A DNA stretch of 64,000 nt from Gordonia soli NBRC 108243 (GTDB lineage Bacteria > Actinomycetota > Actinomycetes > Mycobacteriales > Mycobacteriaceae). The notes beneath the pieces were generated by a model. The model had not been told where the DNA came from. It worked only from the letters and a program-made list of their open reading frames with translations, and made no database searches. Of this stretch, positions 16,252 through 25,397 are shown piece after piece (position 1 is the first letter of the stretch; each line of letters opens with the position of its first letter). The translations under genes were made by a program, and so were the position numbers. Where the stretch lies: the NCBI RefSeq assembly GCF_000334455.1, contig NZ_BANX01000019.1:62001-126000 (forward strand), read 5' to 3'.

Positions 16252-18276
16252 TCACCGCTCGCGGTCGGGACCGTCCTCGGACTCGCCGACAGACGAGTCG
16301 CCGTCTCGGGCGCCACCACGCGCGGTCGCCGGCACCCGCCCCGCGACGTCGGCACCCAGGCCGTCGCCCGCGAGTTCGGCGGACGATTGCATCCCGGACA
16401 CGGTCGCCGTGATCGAACGCGCGAGATCCTGTGCGGTGAGGCCGAGTTCGCCCAGCAACTCGCCGCGCGACGCGTGCTCGATGAACGCCTGGGGGATGCC
16501 GCGCTGGTGCACCGGGGCGGTGACCTCGGATTCGGAGAGTGCCGCACTCACCGCGGACCCGACGCCGCCGCTCACCCCGGCGTCCTCGAGGACGACGACG
16601 AGTCGGTGGCGTGCCGCCAGTTCCGCGATCGAGACCGGGACCGGCAGGACCCAACGGGGATCCACGACGGTCGCGTCGATGCCCTGGCTGCCGAGACGCT
16701 CGGCGGTGTCGACCGCGAGGGCACAGAAGGCGCCCACCGCGACGATCAGGACATCTCCGGTGGCGGGACCGAGCCCGCGCGCCGCCCGATGCAGCACGTC
16801 GACGCCGTCGTCGAGGCGTTCGACCGCGCGGATGTCTTCGGGGACAGCACCCTTGGAGAACCGGAGTGCCGTCGGGCCGTCGTCGACGGCCAAGGCCTCG
16901 TCGAACTCCTCACGCAGACGCACGGCGTCGCGGGGGGCGGCCACACGCAGACCGGGGACCATCGCCATCAGCGACAGGTCCCACATGCCATGGTGGCTCG
17001 GTCCGTCTGGGCCGGTGATCCCCGCCCGGTCGAGCACCAGCGTGACCGGCAGCTTCAACAGCGCCACGTCCATGAGCAACTGGTCGAAGGCACGGTTGAG
17101 GAAGGTCGAGTAGATGGCGACGACCGGGTGCATACCGCCCAATGCCAGGCCTGCGGCTGAGGTCATCGCATGCTGCTCGGCGATGCCGACGTCGAACATC
17201 CGATCCGGGAACCGCTTCCCGAAGGGCGCGACGCCGGTGGGGCCGGGCATCGCGGCGGTGATGGCGACGACGTCCGAGCGGTTCTCCCCTGCCTCGACCA
17301 GCGCAGCCGAGAACACCGACGTCCAGTCCTGCGGCGCGACGCTCGTCGCGCGACCGGTCCGGGGATCGATCACCCCGGTCGAGTGCATCTGGTCTTCTTC
17401 GTGATTCTCCGCGGGCGGGTAGCCCATCCCTTTGCGGGTCAGGGTGTGGACGATCACCGGACCGCCGAAGGAGCGCGCCTGCCGGAACGCCGACTCCAGG
17501 GCGCCGATGTCGTGACCGTCGACGGGGCCGACGTACTTGAGTCCGAGGTCGGTGAACATGGCCTGCGGCGCCAGCAGATCCTTCAGCCCACTCTTCACAC
17601 CGTGCAGCACCGCGTAGGCGGGTGTTCCGACGACGGGAACCTGCTGGACCGCGCGCCGACCCCCGTCGAGGAGTCGCTCGTACCCCGGCTGCAGCCGGAG
17701 ACCCGACAGATGGCTGGCGAACCCGCCGATGGTGGGGGCGTAGGAGCGCCCGTTGTCGTTGACGACGATCACCACGGGTCGATCGCCACCGGCGATGTTG
17801 TTCAGTGCCTCCCAACACATCCCACCGGTCAGTGCACCGTCGCCGACGACCGCAACCACGGTGCGGTCGGCCTCGGAGCGCAACTCGAACGCCTTCGACA
17901 GTCCGTCGGCGTACGAGAGGGCCGCAGAGGCATGGGAGGACTCGACCCAGTCATGATCGCTCTCGGCCCGCTCCTGGTAGCCGGTCAGCCCGCCGCGCTG
18001 GCGGAGACCGTCGAAACCGTCGCGACGACCGGTGAGGATCTTGTGGACGTAGCTCTGGTGACCGGTGTCGAAGATGACCGGGTCGGCCGGTGAGTCGAAG
18101 ACGCGGTGCAGGGCGATGGTCAGTTCGACGACACCCAGATTGGGTCCGAGGTGTCCGCCGGTCGCCGACACCTTCTCGATGAGGAAGTCCCGGATCTCGG
18201 AGGCGAGATCGGTCAGGTCGGTCGCGGACAGCGACTGCAGATCGTCCGGTGAGTCGATCCGATCCAGCACACCCAT
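16252..18276 (-). CDS. dxs: 1-deoxy-D-xylulose-5-phosphate synthase
   Basis: 674 residues. Of three in-frame ATGs (18291, 18288, 18276), the one at 18276 is preceded by GGAGG at 5-6 nt and gives the usual N-terminus, so it is chosen. '[20 protein letters not shown]', '[18 protein letters not shown]' (TPP/Mg motif), 'YVGPVDGHD' and 'DVGIAEQHA' (catalytic Glu) are all present, with the transketolase C-terminal domain to about residue 620. Makes DXP from pyruvate and glyceraldehyde-3-phosphate, the first MEP-pathway step feeding decaprenyl and other isoprenoids. The last ~50 residues form a low-complexity Gly/Ala/Asp-rich tail not typical of the family. Confidence 0.97.
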   Translation of the reverse strand: MGVLDRIDSPDDLQSLSATDLTDLASEIRDFLIEKVSATGGHLGPNLGVVELTIALHRVFDSPADPVIFDTGHQSYVHKILTGRRDGFDGLRQRGGLTGYQERAESDHDWVESSHASAALSYADGLSKAFELRSEADRTVVAVVGDGALTGGMCWEALNNIAGGDRPVVIVVNDNGRSYAPTIGGFASHLSGLRLQPGYERLLDGGRRAVQQVPVVGTPAYAVLHGVKSGLKDLLAPQAMFTDLGLKYVGPVDGHDIGALESAFRQARSFGGPVIVHTLTRKGMGYPPAENHEEDQMHSTGVIDPRTGRATSVAPQDWTSVFSAALVEAGENRSDVVAITAAMPGPTGVAPFGKRFPDRMFDVGIAEQHAMTSAAGLALGGMHPVVAIYSTFLNRAFDQLLMDVALLKLPVTLVLDRAGITGPDGPSHHGMWDLSLMAMVPGLRVAAPRDAVRLREEFDEALAVDDGPTALRFSKGAVPEDIRAVERLDDGVDVLHRAARGLGPATGDVLIVAVGAFCALAVDTAERLGSQGIDATVVDPRWVLPVPVSIAELAARHRLVVVLEDAGVSGGVGSAVSAALSESEVTAPVHQRGIPQAFIEHASRGELLGELGLTAQDLARSITATVSGMQSSAELAGDGLGADVAGRVPATARGGARDGDSSVGESEDGPDRER

Positions 18277-18454
18277 CGAATCCTCCATCATGCGTGAGCG
18301 GTGGCCATCGGGTGGCTGTCCCGACGTCGCGGGGTCCGGTGCGAGCGAGGGGAAAGCCCGAGGACCCGTGTCCGCACAGTCTACGGACTACGAGTTCAGA
18401 GTTCGCTGAGCGTCGGCGACTCCACGGCGGTGTGGCCCCGACTCCCAGGGACCG

Positions 18455-19822
18455 TCAGCGGACCAAGAGCGCGATCGCCTCGACATGGTGGGTCAGCGGA
18501 AATGCGTCGAATCCACGGATTCGGCGCACCTGGTATCCGTGCCCGGCGAAGAGGGCAAGATCACGCGCGAAGCGTGCCGCGTCGCATCCCACATGCACGA
18601 CCGTCGAGGGCCCGGCGGCGGCGATCGCATCCACCACGTCGGCGCCGGCACCGCTGCGCGGCGGGTCGAGCACGACCACGTCGGGACGCGGGAGCGTCGA
18701 GACGGTCTGCGCGACTCCACCGGCGCGGACGCGCACGCGATCGTCACCGTCGAAGGCCGCGGTCGCCGCAGCGAGCGCCTCGGTGTCGGTGTCCACAACG
18801 TGGACGGTGGTGTCTGTGTCCACGTCGTGGACGGGGCTATCGGGGTCCACGTCGCGGACGGGTCCAGGAGGGCCTCCCCCGCCCGGTTCGCGGTCGAGCA
18901 GCGCTGCGGCGAAGACCCCGGCACCGCCGTACAGATCCCACACGACCCGCCGGCGACCGGTTGCGCCGGCTTCCGCGACGAGATCGACCACAGCCTGCGA
19001 GTAGACGCTCGGCGCCTGTCGGTGCGCCTGCCAGAACCCGGTGACCGGAATCCGCCATTCGCGGGTACCGACGCGATGGACGGCGGTGTCCGAGCCCTCC
19101 ACGACACGGGTACTCCGGCGAGTCGACCGCTGCCTACGGTCGCTCTGCGCCCGTCCACGCTGCCCCGCCGCGCGACGTCGCCGACCGGCCGGCGGGGGTG
19201 CGACCTCGGTCAGGTGCCGGGCACCGTCGGCATCGGCGACCACCACGAGGTCGGCGCCCGGGGTGAGCCGGTGCGCGTCCAGGCCGACCGTCATACCCGG
19301 TTCGGGCTGTACGCACGGATGATCGGCCAACACCGTCGCGCCGCGGAACGTCCGCACACCGGCCCGACCGTCGGCGCCGACGCCCAGCCGGGTACGAACC
19401 CGCCAACCGGTCGCCGTGGCCGACAACGCCTCCACACCGACATCGGCGAAGCCGTCGACCGCCGGGAGGCTCGGGTCGAGACCACCGATACGGGTGAGGA
19501 CGTCGAGGAGGACCTGGGTCTGCAAGTCGCGCAGGTGGCCGACATCGATGAACGACAGGTCGCAGCATCCGCCACCGTGAGCGGCAGCCGGACATGCGTA
19601 CGGTCGGCGATGCGGCGACGGGTCGAGCACGTCGACGACCTCCGCGCGCCGATACGCGGTGTGCCGATCGTCGGTGACACGCACCCGGACCCGTTCACCG
19701 GGCACGGCGCCGCGGACGAACACCACCCGGTCGTCGACACGTCCGATGGCCTCACCGCCGTTGGCAGGCCTGTCGACGACGAGCTCGAACTCTTCGGCCG
19801 CGCCAGATGTCGCTTTGCTCAT
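18455..19822 (-). CDS. Class I SAM-dependent RNA methyltransferase, TrmA/RlmCD family
   Basis: 455 residues. An N-terminal TRAM domain (about residues 8-65: 'ANGGEAIGRVDDRVVFVRGAVPGERVRVRV') is followed by Cys residues of a likely [4Fe-4S] cluster ('CPAAAHGGGCC' and a later 'HPC'), then SAM motif I 'VWDLYGGAGVF', 'VVLDPPRSGAG' and the catalytic Cys in 'VVHVGCDAARFARDL'. These enzymes make 5-methyluridine in tRNA or rRNA; target not decidable here. An odd hydrophilic insertion built from three 9-residue repeats follows motif I. The start overlaps the permease stop (ATGA), so the pair is coupled. Position matches Rv2689c. Confidence 0.9.
   Translation of the reverse strand: MSKATSGAAEEFELVVDRPANGGEAIGRVDDRVVFVRGAVPGERVRVRVTDDRHTAYRRAEVVDVLDPSPHRRPYACPAAAHGGGCCDLSFIDVGHLRDLQTQVLLDVLTRIGGLDPSLPAVDGFADVGVEALSATATGWRVRTRLGVGADGRAGVRTFRGATVLADHPCVQPEPGMTVGLDAHRLTPGADLVVVADADGARHLTEVAPPPAGRRRRAAGQRGRAQSDRRQRSTRRSTRVVEGSDTAVHRVGTREWRIPVTGFWQAHRQAPSVYSQAVVDLVAEAGATGRRRVVWDLYGGAGVFAAALLDREPGGGGPPGPVRDVDPDSPVHDVDTDTTVHVVDTDTEALAAATAAFDGDDRVRVRAGGVAQTVSTLPRPDVVVLDPPRSGAGADVVDAIAAAGPSTVVHVGCDAARFARDLALFAGHGYQVRRIRGFDAFPLTHHVEAIALLVR
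18779..18859 (-). repeat. In-frame 3 x 27-bp tandem repeat in the methyltransferase gene
   Basis: Three consecutive 27-nt units encode VRDVDPDSP, VHDVDTDTT and VHVVDTDTE just after SAM motif I of the TrmA-type enzyme. The unit length is a multiple of three, so copy number can change without loss of frame. Confidence 0.75.
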
Positions 19823-21846
19823 CGTTGTTCACGGTCGCCGCCCAGGGCCCGGCGGGTGTCGCCGGGGGCGGAGTAGATGAGGTCGCGGTTCTTGCGTCGG
19901 TCGGAGGAGGTCAGCTGCCAGGGCACCGAGGTCACCATCACACCGGGCTCGAACAGCAACCTGCCCTTGAGTCGTAGCGCCGACTGGTTGTGCAGGATCT
20001 GCTCCCACCAGTGCCCGACGACGTACTCGGGGATGAACACCGTGATGACGTCACGCGGCGATTCGCGGCGCACCCGGCGGACGTACTCGATGACCGGCCG
20101 GGTGATCTCGCGGTACGGCGAGGCGATCACCTTGAGCGGCACGGTGATGTCGCTGGCCTCCCACTGCGAGACCAGGATCCGGGTGTCCCGGTCGTCGACG
20201 TTGACCGTGATCGCCTCGAGCGTGTCCGGACGTGTGGCCCGCGCGTACAGCAGGGCTCGTTTGGTCGCGAGATGCAGCGTCGACACGAGCACGATCGAAT
20301 GGGTGCGACTGGGCAGCACCGACTCCGCGCCCTCCTCCGCCTCCTGCTGCTCTAGTTCGCGTTGCACCGACGCGTAGTGGTGGTGGATCGCCTTCATGAG
20401 GACGAAGATCGTCACCATCGCCAGGATCGCGATCCACGCGCCCGCGGTGAACTTGGTGATGAGCACGACGATGAGGACCGTCGCCGTCATGATCAGGCCG
20501 ACGGTGTTGATCACCCGCGACTGCATCATCCGCCGCCGCGCGCGCGGGTCCGTCTCGGTGCGCAGGAGTCGGGTCCAGTGGCGGACCATGCCCGTCTGAC
20601 TCAGCGTGAACGAGACGAACACACCGACGATGTAGAGCTGGATGAGGGCGGTCACCTGGGCGCCGAAGGCGACGACGAAGACGATCGCCGCCGCGGCGAG
20701 GAACAGGATGCCGTTGCTGAACGCGAGCCGGTCACCTCGCGTGTGCAGTTGTCGGGGGAGGTAACGATCCTGTGCGAGCACCGAACCCAGCACCGGGAAG
20801 CCGTTGAACGCGGTGTTCGCGGCCAACATCAGGATGAGGGCGGTGGCGGTGGCCACGAAGTAGAAGGCTGGCGTGAAGTCGGCGAACACCGCGTGCGCGA
20901 GCTGCGCGATCATCGCCTTCTGCTGATAGCCCTCGGGTGCGCCGATCAGGTCCTGCGCCGGGTCCATCACGTACTTCGCGCCGATCTTCTCGGCCAGCAG
21001 CACGATCCCGACGAGCAGCGTGATGGAGAAGGCACCGAGGAGCAACAGCGTGGTGGCGGCGTTGCGCGACTTGGGCTTCTGGAAGGCCGGCACACCGTTG
21101 CTGATGGCCTCGACACCGGTCAGCGCCGCACAGCCGGACGAGAAGGCGCGGGCGATGAGGAAGACGAAGGCGATGCCCACCAGATGCGAGTTCTCCGCCT
21201 TGATCTCGAAGTCGGCGGTCTCGGAGCGGATCTCATCGCCCAGCACGAAGATCTCGGTGAATCCCCACAGCAGCATCACCAGCACGCCGACGATGAACGC
21301 ATAGGTCGGGATCGCGAGCACCGAGCCCGACTCCTTGATGCCGCGCAGGTTCACCGCGGCCAGCAGCAGGATCGCCGCGACGCAGAACCACACCTTGTGC
21401 TGCTCCACGAACGGTATCGCCGACCCGATGTTCTCCGCGGCCGAGGAGATGGACACCGCGACGGTGAGCACGTAGTCGACGAGCAGTGCACTGCCGACCG
21501 TCAGACCCGCGTTGGCACCCAGGTTGACGGTCGCGACCTCGTAGTCGCCGCCGCCGGAGGGGTACGCATGGACGTTCTGCCGGTAGCTGGCAACCACCAC
21601 AACCATGACCACGGCGACCGCAGCGGCGACCCAGGGCGTGTACGCCAGTGCAGTGATGCCGGCAACCGACAGGACCAGGAAGATCTCTTGGGGGGCATAG
21701 GCGACCGACGACATCGCATCGGAGGCGAAGACGGGGAGGGCGATGCGCTTGGGGAGCAGCGTGTGGCCCAGTCGGTCGCTCCGGAACGGCCGCCCGAGGA
21801 GCAGTCGTTTGGTCGCGACGGACACCTTCGACACGGTGGACACCAC
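19819..21846 (-). CDS. APC-superfamily permease, KimA-like (probable potassium importer)
   Basis: 675 residues with about 12 membrane segments in the first ~470 residues and a ~200-residue cytoplasmic C-terminal domain. 'PVFASDAMSSVAYAPQEIFLVL' and 'GGGDYEVATVNLG' are the substrate-binding TM1/TM2 elements of the branch that includes Bacillus KimA, rather than classical amino acid permeases. Known: KimA imports K+ and is controlled by cyclic-di-AMP. Context: divergently transcribed from two TrkA potassium-channel regulators, which supports a K+ role. It is the counterpart of Rv2690c, often labelled an amino acid transporter, which remains the alternative. Confidence 0.8.
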   Translation of the reverse strand: MVSTVSKVSVATKRLLLGRPFRSDRLGHTLLPKRIALPVFASDAMSSVAYAPQEIFLVLSVAGITALAYTPWVAAAVAVVMVVVVASYRQNVHAYPSGGGDYEVATVNLGANAGLTVGSALLVDYVLTVAVSISSAAENIGSAIPFVEQHKVWFCVAAILLLAAVNLRGIKESGSVLAIPTYAFIVGVLVMLLWGFTEIFVLGDEIRSETADFEIKAENSHLVGIAFVFLIARAFSSGCAALTGVEAISNGVPAFQKPKSRNAATTLLLLGAFSITLLVGIVLLAEKIGAKYVMDPAQDLIGAPEGYQQKAMIAQLAHAVFADFTPAFYFVATATALILMLAANTAFNGFPVLGSVLAQDRYLPRQLHTRGDRLAFSNGILFLAAAAIVFVVAFGAQVTALIQLYIVGVFVSFTLSQTGMVRHWTRLLRTETDPRARRRMMQSRVINTVGLIMTATVLIVVLITKFTAGAWIAILAMVTIFVLMKAIHHHYASVQRELEQQEAEEGAESVLPSRTHSIVLVSTLHLATKRALLYARATRPDTLEAITVNVDDRDTRILVSQWEASDITVPLKVIASPYREITRPVIEYVRRVRRESPRDVITVFIPEYVVGHWWEQILHNQSALRLKGRLLFEPGVMVTSVPWQLTSSDRRKNRDLIYSAPGDTRRALGGDREQR

Positions 21847-21888
21847 GCAACACTAAGGCCTGCGCCGCGCACGGGGCCATCCACCCGT

Positions 21889-21934
21889 GTGACTTGTCCC
21901 GGTCCCGTCCTGGTGACTTGTCCCGGTCCCGTCC
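21889..21934. repeat. 22-bp direct repeat in the permease/TrkA divergent promoter region
   Basis: GTGACTTGTCCCGGTCCCGTCC occurs exactly twice (21889-21910 and 21913-21934), period 24 bp, in the 212-bp region between the divergent permease and TrkA genes. It may be a pair of operator half-sites on adjacent helical turns, or simply a slippage duplication. I saw no recognisable cyclic-di-AMP riboswitch fold here. Confidence 0.65.
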
Positions 21935-22058
21935 GCGCCGACGACGACCGCCGGGTAGGTTCGAGTCGCGACCCACCGACACCGGCCCCGATCACCCGCG
22001 ACGGCCTGCCGTCGGAGCGGGCCGGGCAGGCGGGTTCCACCAGCACGAAAGGAACGAT

Positions 22059-22724
22059 GTGCAGGTAGTCATCATGGGCTGCGGGCGGGTCGGATCGGCA
22101 CTGGCGATGGCCATGCAGAAGCGCGGTCACGATGTCGCGATCATCGACCGCGACCCCTCTGCGTTCGCCCGCCTCTCCGCCGCCTTTGCCGGACGCACCG
22201 TCACCGGCGTCGGATTCGACCGGGATGTCCTCGTCGAGGCGGGCATCGAGTCGGCCGACGCCTTCGCCGCGGTGTCCTCCGGCGACAACTCCAACATCAT
22301 CTCGGCGCGGGTCGCCCGCGAGACCTTCGGTGTCGACCGGGTCGTCGCGCGTATCTACGACGCCAAGCGTGCCGAGGTGTACGAACGCCTCGGCATCCCG
22401 ACCGTGGCCACCGTCCCGTGGACCACCGAACGGTTCGTCTCGGCCCTCGGTGAGACGTCGACCACCACCGAGTGGCGGGACCCGTCGGGCTCGCTGGCGA
22501 TCGCCCAACTCGACATCGAGGAATCATGGATCGGCACGACTGTCGGTCGCTTCCAGGAGCAGACCGGCGCCCGCGTCGCCTTCCTGAACCGGCTCGGCCG
22601 CCCGATCCTGCCGGACGTCAAAACCGTGCTGCAGCAGGACGATCTGGTGTTCGCGGCAGTGCTGCTCGACAACCTCAAGGACGCCAGGGCCGCGGCCCGG
22701 TCACCGCAGCTGGCATCGGACTAG
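22059..22724 (+). CDS. ceoB: TrkA-family potassium uptake regulatory protein, first copy (CeoB)
   Basis: 221 residues from a GTG with AAAGGA 5-6 nt upstream; the ATG two bases earlier is out of frame. 'VQVVIMGCGRVGSALAMAMQKRGHDVAIIDRD' is the Rossmann RCK_N nucleotide-binding motif (GxGxxG), and the C-terminal ~75 residues fit an RCK_C domain. Such peripheral cytoplasmic proteins gate potassium transporters in response to NAD(H)/ATP or cyclic-di-AMP. Paired with the next gene, 12 bp away, as Rv2691-Rv2692. Confidence 0.9.
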   Translation: MQVVIMGCGRVGSALAMAMQKRGHDVAIIDRDPSAFARLSAAFAGRTVTGVGFDRDVLVEAGIESADAFAAVSSGDNSNIISARVARETFGVDRVVARIYDAKRAEVYERLGIPTVATVPWTTERFVSALGETSTTTEWRDPSGSLAIAQLDIEESWIGTTVGRFQEQTGARVAFLNRLGRPILPDVKTVLQQDDLVFAAVLLDNLKDARAAARSPQLASD

Positions 22725-22736
22725 GAGCTCAGGGAC

Positions 22737-23396
22737 ATGAAGGTCGCCATCGCGGGCGCAGGTGCCGTCGGCCGCTCGATCGCGCGGGAACTCCTGGCCA
22801 ACTCGCACGAGGTCACGCTGTTCGAGAAACTCCTGTCGCACATCGACGCCGACGCCGTGCCGGACGCCAACTGGGTGCAGGCGGACGCTTGCGAACTGAC
22901 CAACCTCGAGCAGGCCGAGCTGCAGACCTTCGACGTGATGGTCGCCGCCACCGGTGACGACAAGACCAACCTCGTCGTCAGCCTGCTCGCGAAGACCGAG
23001 TTCGCGGTGAACCGCGTGGTGGCCCGTGTCAACGACCCACGCAACGAGTGGCTCTTCGGTGAGGACTGGGGAGTCGATGTCGCGGTGTCGACACCCCGGA
23101 TCCTCGCGTCGCTGGTCGAGGAGGCGGTGTCGGTCGGCGACCTGGTGCGCCTCATGACCTTCCGGCAGGGCCAGGCGAACCTCGTCGAACTCACGCTCCC
23201 CGCGAACACCCCACTCGCCGGGAAACCCGTGCGCAAGCTCGACCTACCGCGCGACGCAGCGCTGGTGACGATCCTGCGCGGCGGCCGGGTGATCGTCCCC
23301 CAGTCGGACGATCCGATCGAGGGCGGCGACGAATTGATCTTCATCGCACCCGCCGAGGCCGAGCCCGCACTCCACGAGGCCATGAACATCCCGTGA
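22737..23396 (+). CDS. ceoC: TrkA-family potassium uptake regulatory protein, second copy (CeoC)
   Basis: 219 residues. 'MKVAIAGAGAVGRSIARELLANSHEVTLFEK' is an RCK_N Rossmann motif; 'LAGKPVRKLDLPRDAALVTILRGGRVIVPQSDDPIEGGDELIFIAP' is a clear RCK_C domain. The two paralogues presumably form a hetero-oligomeric ring. A GGAG element sits in the 12-bp gap. No TrkH/TrkG channel gene is present; the KimA-like permease across the divergent promoter is the only transporter in reach. Confidence 0.92.
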   Translation: MKVAIAGAGAVGRSIARELLANSHEVTLFEKLLSHIDADAVPDANWVQADACELTNLEQAELQTFDVMVAATGDDKTNLVVSLLAKTEFAVNRVVARVNDPRNEWLFGEDWGVDVAVSTPRILASLVEEAVSVGDLVRLMTFRQGQANLVELTLPANTPLAGKPVRKLDLPRDAALVTILRGGRVIVPQSDDPIEGGDELIFIAPAEAEPALHEAMNIP

Positions 23397-23466
23397 TCCG
23401 TCAGGGGCCGCGGTCAGGCGCCAGGGTCTCCGGCGATCAGCCCTCCGGCGTGGTGACGACCGGAAC

Positions 23467-24156
23467 TCAGGCTGCGGCGGTCGGCTCGATCTCCGAACGC
23501 CGGGCGGCCCGGCGCACCAGCAGCACGGTCGCGAGGACGGCGACCGCGGTGAGCGGCCAGCCCATCGCGATGCGCGCGAAGGCCAACCATCCGGTCTGAT
23601 CATGGTCGTACAGCTGCGACTGCGTGATGTATCGCGCGCCGAACACCAGGGCCCAGAACGCGGTGGCCAGGTCGTAGGCGATCAACGTCCGACGATCGCG
23701 GCGCCATGCGGAGCCCGCACCGTTCACCAGGTTCCAGGCCACGCCGATGAGTGGCCATCGGATGACGATGGAGAACACGAACACCCCGGCGTACAGCAGA
23801 GTGGTCCAGATACCGAACAAGAAGTAGCCCTTGGCGCTACCCGTCCGGTAGGCGATGAAGACACAGATGGCCACGCCGAACAGACCGGCGAGGGCGGGCG
23901 TCACCGGCTCGTGGCGGATCAGCCGGACGACGAGGATCACCACCGCGGTGGCAAGGGCGGCGATGATCGCGGCGGTGAGTCCCCAGAGAGAGTTCACCGG
24001 GACGAACACCACCACGGGCACGGTGGAGTAGATCAGGCCGGAGACTCCACCCATCTGCTCCAGCACCGTCGGGAGATGTTCGTCTGCCTCTGCGTGTCCG
24101 TCAGAGTGGCTGTCCTCCGGGTCCAGCGGACCCGGCTGGTCAGTCGTCTGAGCCAT
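23467..24156 (-). CDS. DUF3159 membrane protein
   Basis: 229 residues from the ATG at 24156 ('MAQTTDQPGPLDPED'); the longer reading frame upstream is the shadow of the OB-fold gene, whose 3' end it overlaps by 17 nt. A hydrophilic acidic start (~30 residues) is followed by five or six membrane segments, with 'GGVSGLIYSTVPVVVFVPVNSLWGL' and 'FGARYITQSQLYDHDQTGWLAFARIAMGWPL' typical of DUF3159. Function unknown; position matches Rv2693c. Confidence 0.85.
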   Translation of the reverse strand: MAQTTDQPGPLDPEDSHSDGHAEADEHLPTVLEQMGGVSGLIYSTVPVVVFVPVNSLWGLTAAIIAALATAVVILVVRLIRHEPVTPALAGLFGVAICVFIAYRTGSAKGYFLFGIWTTLLYAGVFVFSIVIRWPLIGVAWNLVNGAGSAWRRDRRTLIAYDLATAFWALVFGARYITQSQLYDHDQTGWLAFARIAMGWPLTAVAVLATVLLVRRAARRSEIEPTAAA

Positions 24157-24514
24157 ACAGCTCGTAGTACGGGTTGTAGATGACCTTGTTGCCGTCGTGC
24201 TCGCCCAGACGGCCACGAACAGTCATCTTGCGACCGGGTTCGATACCGGGGATGCGGTTCCGACCCAACCACTTCAAGTAGACGGTGTCGGTGCCGTCGA
24301 AGAACTCGGCCTTGACGCCGGCCTTGGCGTTGCGGGAGCACGTCTCCACTGCACGGAGCTCACCGTGCATGGTGACCTCGTCACCGCGGCAACACTCCGA
24401 CGCGCGCTGCGCGCCCGTTGCGCGTGACTCCTGAGCGATCGACGCTGCGTCGGCGTCACCGAGATCCTCGGTGAGCCTGCGCGTCAGTCGCTTGAGATAA
24501 CTGGCTGTCGCCAT
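24140..24514 (-). CDS. Small OB-fold nucleic-acid-binding protein
   Basis: 124 residues. A basic helical start ('SYLKRLTRRLTEDLGDADAASI') is followed by an OB-fold beta-barrel ('VTMHGELRAVETCS...AEFFDGTDTVYLKWLGRNRIPGIEPGRKMTVRGRLGEHDGNKVIYNPYYELY') as in RecG-wedge/aaRS anticodon-binding OB domains. Function unknown. Conserved with DUF3159 in actinobacteria (Rv2694c), and the 17-nt overlap suggests coupling. Confidence 0.85.
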   Translation of the reverse strand: MATASYLKRLTRRLTEDLGDADAASIAQESRATGAQRASECCRGDEVTMHGELRAVETCSRNAKAGVKAEFFDGTDTVYLKWLGRNRIPGIEPGRKMTVRGRLGEHDGNKVIYNPYYELYGSDD

Positions 24515-24634
24515 CCCACACCCTCCCAGGGTGACTCACTCGTCGTGGAAGTCGGGGCGAGGCTGTGGCCCTGCTTCTGATCGCCAGCGTAGACCGATGA
24601 CCGCGCCCCTTCAACGTCGGTGCATGATCATGAC

Positions 24635-25357
24635 ATGCCTTCGAGCGACCCCGTCGGGGCGGTGGGTCCGACCGTTCTGATCGCGATGCCGGGGACCGGT
24701 TCCGACGGCGACTATGTGACGCGGGCGTTCGGCCCGGCGGCCGCCCGGCTCGGGGTGCCGCTGGTAGCACTCGAACCGTCATCCGACCTGGTCACGAGCT
24801 ATTTGAGCCAGATCGACGATCACGCCGCGGAGCACGCACGAATCCTCGTCGGAGGAGTCTCGATCGGAGCGGCCGTCGCCCTGCGGTGGGCACTGCGCGC
24901 AGGTGCGGACCGGTGCGCCGGGGTGTTCGCCGCGTTACCTGCGTGGACCGGTCGTCCCGAGACGGCGGTCGCGGCGTCGGCGGCCCGCTCCACCGCCGCG
25001 GATCTGCGCACCGACGGGCTCGAGACGACGATCGCAGCGATGCGCGCCGGGAGCCCGGCCTGGCTCGCCGACGAGCTGACCCGATCGTGGCGCGCGCTGC
25101 ATCCCGGCCTGGTGGGACACCTCGAGGACGCCGCCGACCACACGGCCCCAGAGCTCGCCGAGATCGCGACCCTGGGTAGTCCGCTGGCGATCGTGACCGC
25201 CGCCGACGATCCCATCCACCCGCGAACGGTGGCACTCGACTGGGCGTCCGCCGCACCGACGTCGGCAGTGGTGGAGATCACCCTCGAGATCTGGGGACGC
25301 GACCCCGCGGTGCTCGGCAACTCGTGTGCCGCGGCATGGCGTGATCTCGTCCGGTGA
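24635..25357 (+). CDS. Alpha/beta hydrolase fold protein
   Basis: 240 residues from the ATG at 24635; a GTG five codons upstream is an alternative and neither has a strong ribosome-binding site. 'TVLIAMPGTGSDGDYVTRAFG' is the oxyanion strand, 'RILVGGVSIGAAVALRWAL' the nucleophile elbow (GxSxG), and 'PLAIVTAADDPIHP' holds the acid. The C-terminal catalytic His is not obvious after 'VEITLEIWGRDPAVLG', where one would expect H. Position matches Rv2695. Substrate unknown. Confidence 0.75.
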   Translation: MPSSDPVGAVGPTVLIAMPGTGSDGDYVTRAFGPAAARLGVPLVALEPSSDLVTSYLSQIDDHAAEHARILVGGVSIGAAVALRWALRAGADRCAGVFAALPAWTGRPETAVAASAARSTAADLRTDGLETTIAAMRAGSPAWLADELTRSWRALHPGLVGHLEDAADHTAPELAEIATLGSPLAIVTAADDPIHPRTVALDWASAAPTSAVVEITLEIWGRDPAVLGNSCAAAWRDLVR

Positions 25358-25397
25358 TCCGGTCGAGTGATCCGATTCGGCTCGGCCGGCTCCGGTG

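Noticed and set aside
21847..22058. Possible cyclic-di-AMP (ydaO-type) riboswitch before the KimA-like gene
   Set aside because: The region is short and holds only a direct repeat; I could not find the conserved riboswitch stems or loops.
20362..22068. A 568-codon plus-strand frame opposite the KimA-like permease
   Set aside because: Shadow of the permease; extremely Asp/Glu/His/Arg-rich translation without family features.
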